From contig JANYCO010000231.1 of NCBI GenBank assembly GCA_025360235.1, positions 1 to 8,282 on the forward strand: 8,282 bases of DNA, in the 5' to 3' direction. This stretch comes from Cytophagales bacterium (lineage in GTDB: Bacteria; Bacteroidota; Bacteroidia; Cytophagales; Cytophagaceae). Positions 6,305-8,282 of the stretch are shown here, in pieces. The notes under the pieces were generated by a model that was given only the letters and a program-made list of their open reading frames with translations, searched no databases and was not told where the DNA came from. A program made the translations under genes and the position numbers. Position 1 is the first letter of the stretch. Each line of letters opens with the position of its first letter.

Positions 6305-7003
6305 ATGAGGCCAATACCAGCTATTAAAAGACTTCTGCTGCTTTTTGCTATTTTACTCTCAAATGATTTTGTTTTTTCACAAGGGTTCAATGATCGGTAT
6401 AAATACACCTCTTATGAAATCGGACTGAGTAACGCCTATTTTTTAGGAAACGATCTACCTTTCAAAACAAATCGTGTTGCGTCGCCAGGCCTTTCCCTTT
6501 CTATTATGACACGCCAGAGAGCAAGAATAACCAATGGTTTTAAGCTTACCATGAATTATCCTACTTCCAGAAGTTTTGGAAGAAAAGATTCTTTGTCTGA
6601 CTATTCATTTATTTATTATCAGACACGAGTAACTAAATACGAATTCTATCTAATGATTGATCTAATTGAACACAGAGGTAAATATCAGAAACGACCAGAT
6701 TGGATCCCATATATTTATACGGGAATCGGTTGGATGAAAATGAAACAAAAAATGAGGTACGGTTTTGACGATAAGGTAACCGTAGCAAGTCTTACCAATC
6801 AACGCTACGATAAAAGAAGTATGGTACTCCCAATTGGTCTTGGTCTTCGGTATAAATTAAGCAAACAAACCGATCTTTCTCTTGAAGTAATTTATAATTA
6901 CACGTTCACAAATCAACTCGACCTTGATTATCTTCATCAGTTTACTTCTTCCAAAAGAAATGATTCTTATCTGAACGTAAATTTGAAATTTAATTTCTTT
7001 TAA
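6305..7003 (+). CDS. Outer-membrane beta-barrel protein, DUF6089-like
   Basis: The 232-residue protein has a signal peptide (basic start, hydrophobic RLLLLFAILL, probable cleavage after FVFS or FVFSQ near residue 25) and alternating-residue strands typical of small outer-membrane barrels. It resembles DUF6089 proteins of Bacteroidota in the order of its conserved pieces: YEIGLSNAYFLGND at 37-50, TKYEFYLMIDLIEH at 110-123, WIPYIYTGIGWMKM at 133-146, and LPIGLGLRYKLSKQTDLSLE at 175-194. It ends in LKFNFF, an aromatic C-terminal strand as expected for BAM-dependent insertion. Function of the family is unknown. A PorT-like barrel is an alternative of the same size class. It follows the T9SS cargo gene by 68 bases in the same direction but has its own promoter-like element. 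There is no other in-frame ATG before residue 68, so the start is secure. Confidence 0.8.
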   Translation: MRPIPAIKRLLLLFAILLSNDFVFSQGFNDRYKYTSYEIGLSNAYFLGNDLPFKTNRVASPGLSLSIMTRQRARITNGFKLTMNYPTSRSFGRKDSLSDYSFIYYQTRVTKYEFYLMIDLIEHRGKYQKRPDWIPYIYTGIGWMKMKQKMRYGFDDKVTVASLTNQRYDKRSMVLPIGLGLRYKLSKQTDLSLEVIYNYTFTNQLDLDYLHQFTSSKRNDSYLNVNLKFNFF

Positions 7004-7016
7004 CTTCCTATTGATG

Positions 7017-7056
7017 GAGACGCATGATGATAGAGACGCATGATGATGCGTCTCTA
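7017..7056. repeat. Palindromic intergenic repeat with a duplicated arm
   Basis: TAGAGACGCAT (7031-7041) pairs perfectly with ATGCGTCTCTA (7046-7056) around a four-base GATG loop. The left arm is duplicated: GAGACGCATGATGATA at 7017-7032 is repeated as 7033-7048 with one change at the last base, so 7017-7025 could pair with 7046-7054 instead. It sits between two convergent genes and overlaps the stop codon of the MuiA-like gene. There is no T tract on either side, so it is not a canonical terminator. It looks like a REP-type dispersed repeat; copies elsewhere in the genome cannot be seen from here. Confidence 0.85.
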
Positions 7057-8282
7057 CCTGAATTTTGGACAGATCACTTTTGACCTTCCAAATCTGAATA
7101 AGGTAAAGCCAATAGCCTTGGATTTGCTCTTAGGATATTTGACGCTAAACTCCACCTTAAGTTTGATAAAATCGTTTGGTTTTAAATTTAAGTTCCAAGT
7201 CAACTTTCCATTTTGTTCATCCCTTGTGGCCCCGCTTACATCTAATACTTCTACTTCAATATCCGAATCTTCAGCAATAGGCACCTGATCCGTAATCTCA
7301 ATGTCTATATTTTTTGCTTTATTATTGCGGACATCAATATTGTAAATCAACTTTGAGTATCGGTTTGTTCCAATTGTCTTTTCTGCTTCCTTGTCTTCTT
7401 TTTTAACTTTTGAAATTTGTATTCCTTTCTCTACGCCAAGCGAAACTTCCAATTCTGTACTGCTGAATTTTGTATCCAGATAAGAATTCCCTAAAAAAGC
7501 ACCGTTGTAATAGATGCTACTTTCTCCTTCTATAAGATTTAATTTTTGCCAACCGTTTATATAAGAAATCAAATAAACATTATCGTCTACTTTTGGCACT
7601 GCATAATATTTATAACGTGAGGGTAATTTAAAATCGCCAACACTCACCATGTGAGGCTCGTTGTCGGCAGGGATGTCGTAAGCTACATCCAGATTCATGT
7701 ATAAATCTAATCCAGGAGCTTCAATATTTACATAATCGACTTTATCATTTTTCAATTGTTTGTTGCTGAGGTTACCTTCTCCCGTGCCGCCTTTATCATT
7801 GTTGCTGTTGAAGTTCAAACTCCAGGCATAACCCAATTCCGGTTTAATTAATTTTGTTTCGGTACTCGCCGTAGAAAGCGTTACCGCCACATTCTTCCAA
7901 TTGATTCCTGAGTTGTTATATACATTGGCTCTGTATTCCAATTCTACTTCCGATCCATCGGTTACCGCTCTTACATTGTATTTAGGCGACCATCCTGCAT
8001 CCGATACCAGATAAGCCATATCTACCTGACTCGTGACATCAGCTTTCGTTTCTACTTCAATAATTAATTGTTTCACTTTTGCACTCTTTTCACTTACCGA
8101 CTGTTCGGCGAGCAATTTTTGTTTACCGTCTTCAAGATCTTCTTTAATAGCGGACAAGCGTTGCTCTTCTTTAATAAATTTAAATTCAATATTGTCCAGC
8201 TCAGTCAATTTTTCTCTGTACATCTTTGTTGCACTCAACAATTCTGCTGCTGTTACATTTTGACTTGATCCTATTCTTGTAA
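7054..8282 (-). CDS. MuiA-family DUF4139 protein, 5' end beyond the window
   Basis: The frame is open to the right edge, so the true start and the N-terminal DUF4140 domain lie outside; 408 codons are visible. An apparent start within the window (TTG or ATG near 8221-8241) is not real, because AELLSATKMYREKL is the middle of this family. In order there is a charged coiled-coil helix (visible residues about 20-65), then DUF4139 from about residue 90 (YLVSDAGWSPKYNVRA). Typical segments follow: VTLSTAS, MVSVGDFKLPSRYKYYAVPK, YYNGAFLGNSYLD, LIYNIDVRNNK, and GKLTWNLNLKPND close to the end. The family is annotated as mucoidy inhibitor A-like, with unclear biochemical role and probable envelope location. 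The last 24 residues after VKYPK are a basic tail not expected in the family, and the TAG stop falls inside the palindromic repeat, which suggests an altered C-terminus. Confidence 0.9.
   Translation of the reverse strand, partial: TRIGSSQNVTAAELLSATKMYREKLTELDNIEFKFIKEEQRLSAIKEDLEDGKQKLLAEQSVSEKSAKVKQLIIEVETKADVTSQVDMAYLVSDAGWSPKYNVRAVTDGSEVELEYRANVYNNSGINWKNVAVTLSTASTETKLIKPELGYAWSLNFNSNNDKGGTGEGNLSNKQLKNDKVDYVNIEAPGLDLYMNLDVAYDIPADNEPHMVSVGDFKLPSRYKYYAVPKVDDNVYLISYINGWQKLNLIEGESSIYYNGAFLGNSYLDTKFSSTELEVSLGVEKGIQISKVKKEDKEAEKTIGTNRYSKLIYNIDVRNNKAKNIDIEITDQVPIAEDSDIEVEVLDVSGATRDEQNGKLTWNLNLKPNDFIKLKVEFSVKYPKSKSKAIGFTLFRFGRSKVICPKFR

Noticed and set aside
7031..7056. Palindrome as a terminator for the convergent barrel and MuiA-like genes
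   Set aside because: The stem is strong, but neither side has a T tract, and duplicated arms point to a dispersed repeat.
7040..7288. Rightward 82-codon ORF starting in the palindromic repeat
   Set aside because: It lies fully antisense to the DUF4139 coding sequence and its Ser/Leu-rich product is typical of a reverse-strand shadow.
1..8282. A defence island, mobile element or biosynthetic cluster
   Set aside because: No nuclease, methyltransferase, toxin-antitoxin, integrase, transposase or multi-enzyme cluster is encoded. The genes are housekeeping or envelope types with no base-composition break that I could see.

Overview
The window looks like chromosomal DNA from a member of the Bacteroidota. 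The evidence is an AT-rich sequence, starts without clear Shine-Dalgarno sites, promoter-like TTG/TAnnTTT elements, a secreted protein ending in a type IX secretion (T9SS) sorting domain, a DUF6089-like outer-membrane barrel, and a MuiA-type DUF4139 protein. I cannot fix the class or genus. There are eight well-supported genes, one of them cut by the right edge, plus a possible gene tail at the left edge. I see no tRNA, rRNA, transposase, integrase, CRISPR array or recognisable defence module.

Layout. At 70-450 (+) is a small exported LTxxQ (Spy/CpxP-like) protein followed by a strong intrinsic terminator. Three leftward genes follow: a scramblase/LURP-like protein (530-1117), a DUF985 cupin (1202-1687) and apt (1687-2217). 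The cupin start overlaps the apt stop, and a 7-bp tandem repeat runs right up to the scramblase-like start codon. Divergent from apt is mtnN (2303-3061, +). It converges on a hemerythrin/RIC-like di-iron protein (3134-3826, -), with an unusual pair of interlocking inverted repeats between the two. A 322-bp non-coding stretch with several palindromes separates that gene from a 695-residue T9SS-secreted beta-helix protein (4149-6236, +). A DUF6089-like outer-membrane barrel (6305-7003, +) follows. Last is the C-terminal part of a MuiA/DUF4139 protein (7054-8282, -), whose stop codon lies inside a palindromic repeat.

How the genes fit together. The clearest functional unit is adenine recycling. 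MtnN releases adenine from methylthioadenosine and S-adenosylhomocysteine, and Apt converts adenine to AMP; the two genes share a short divergent promoter region. The RIC-like protein suggests iron or nitrosative-stress repair. The exported Spy-like protein, T9SS cargo, barrel and MuiA-like protein are cell-envelope functions with no evident common pathway. Most of this is ordinary housekeeping and envelope content. The points worth a second look are non-coding: the interlocking inverted repeats at 3075-3133, the heptamer array at the scramblase-like start, the palindromic repeat that supplies the muiA-like stop, and the palindrome-rich gap at 3827-4148.
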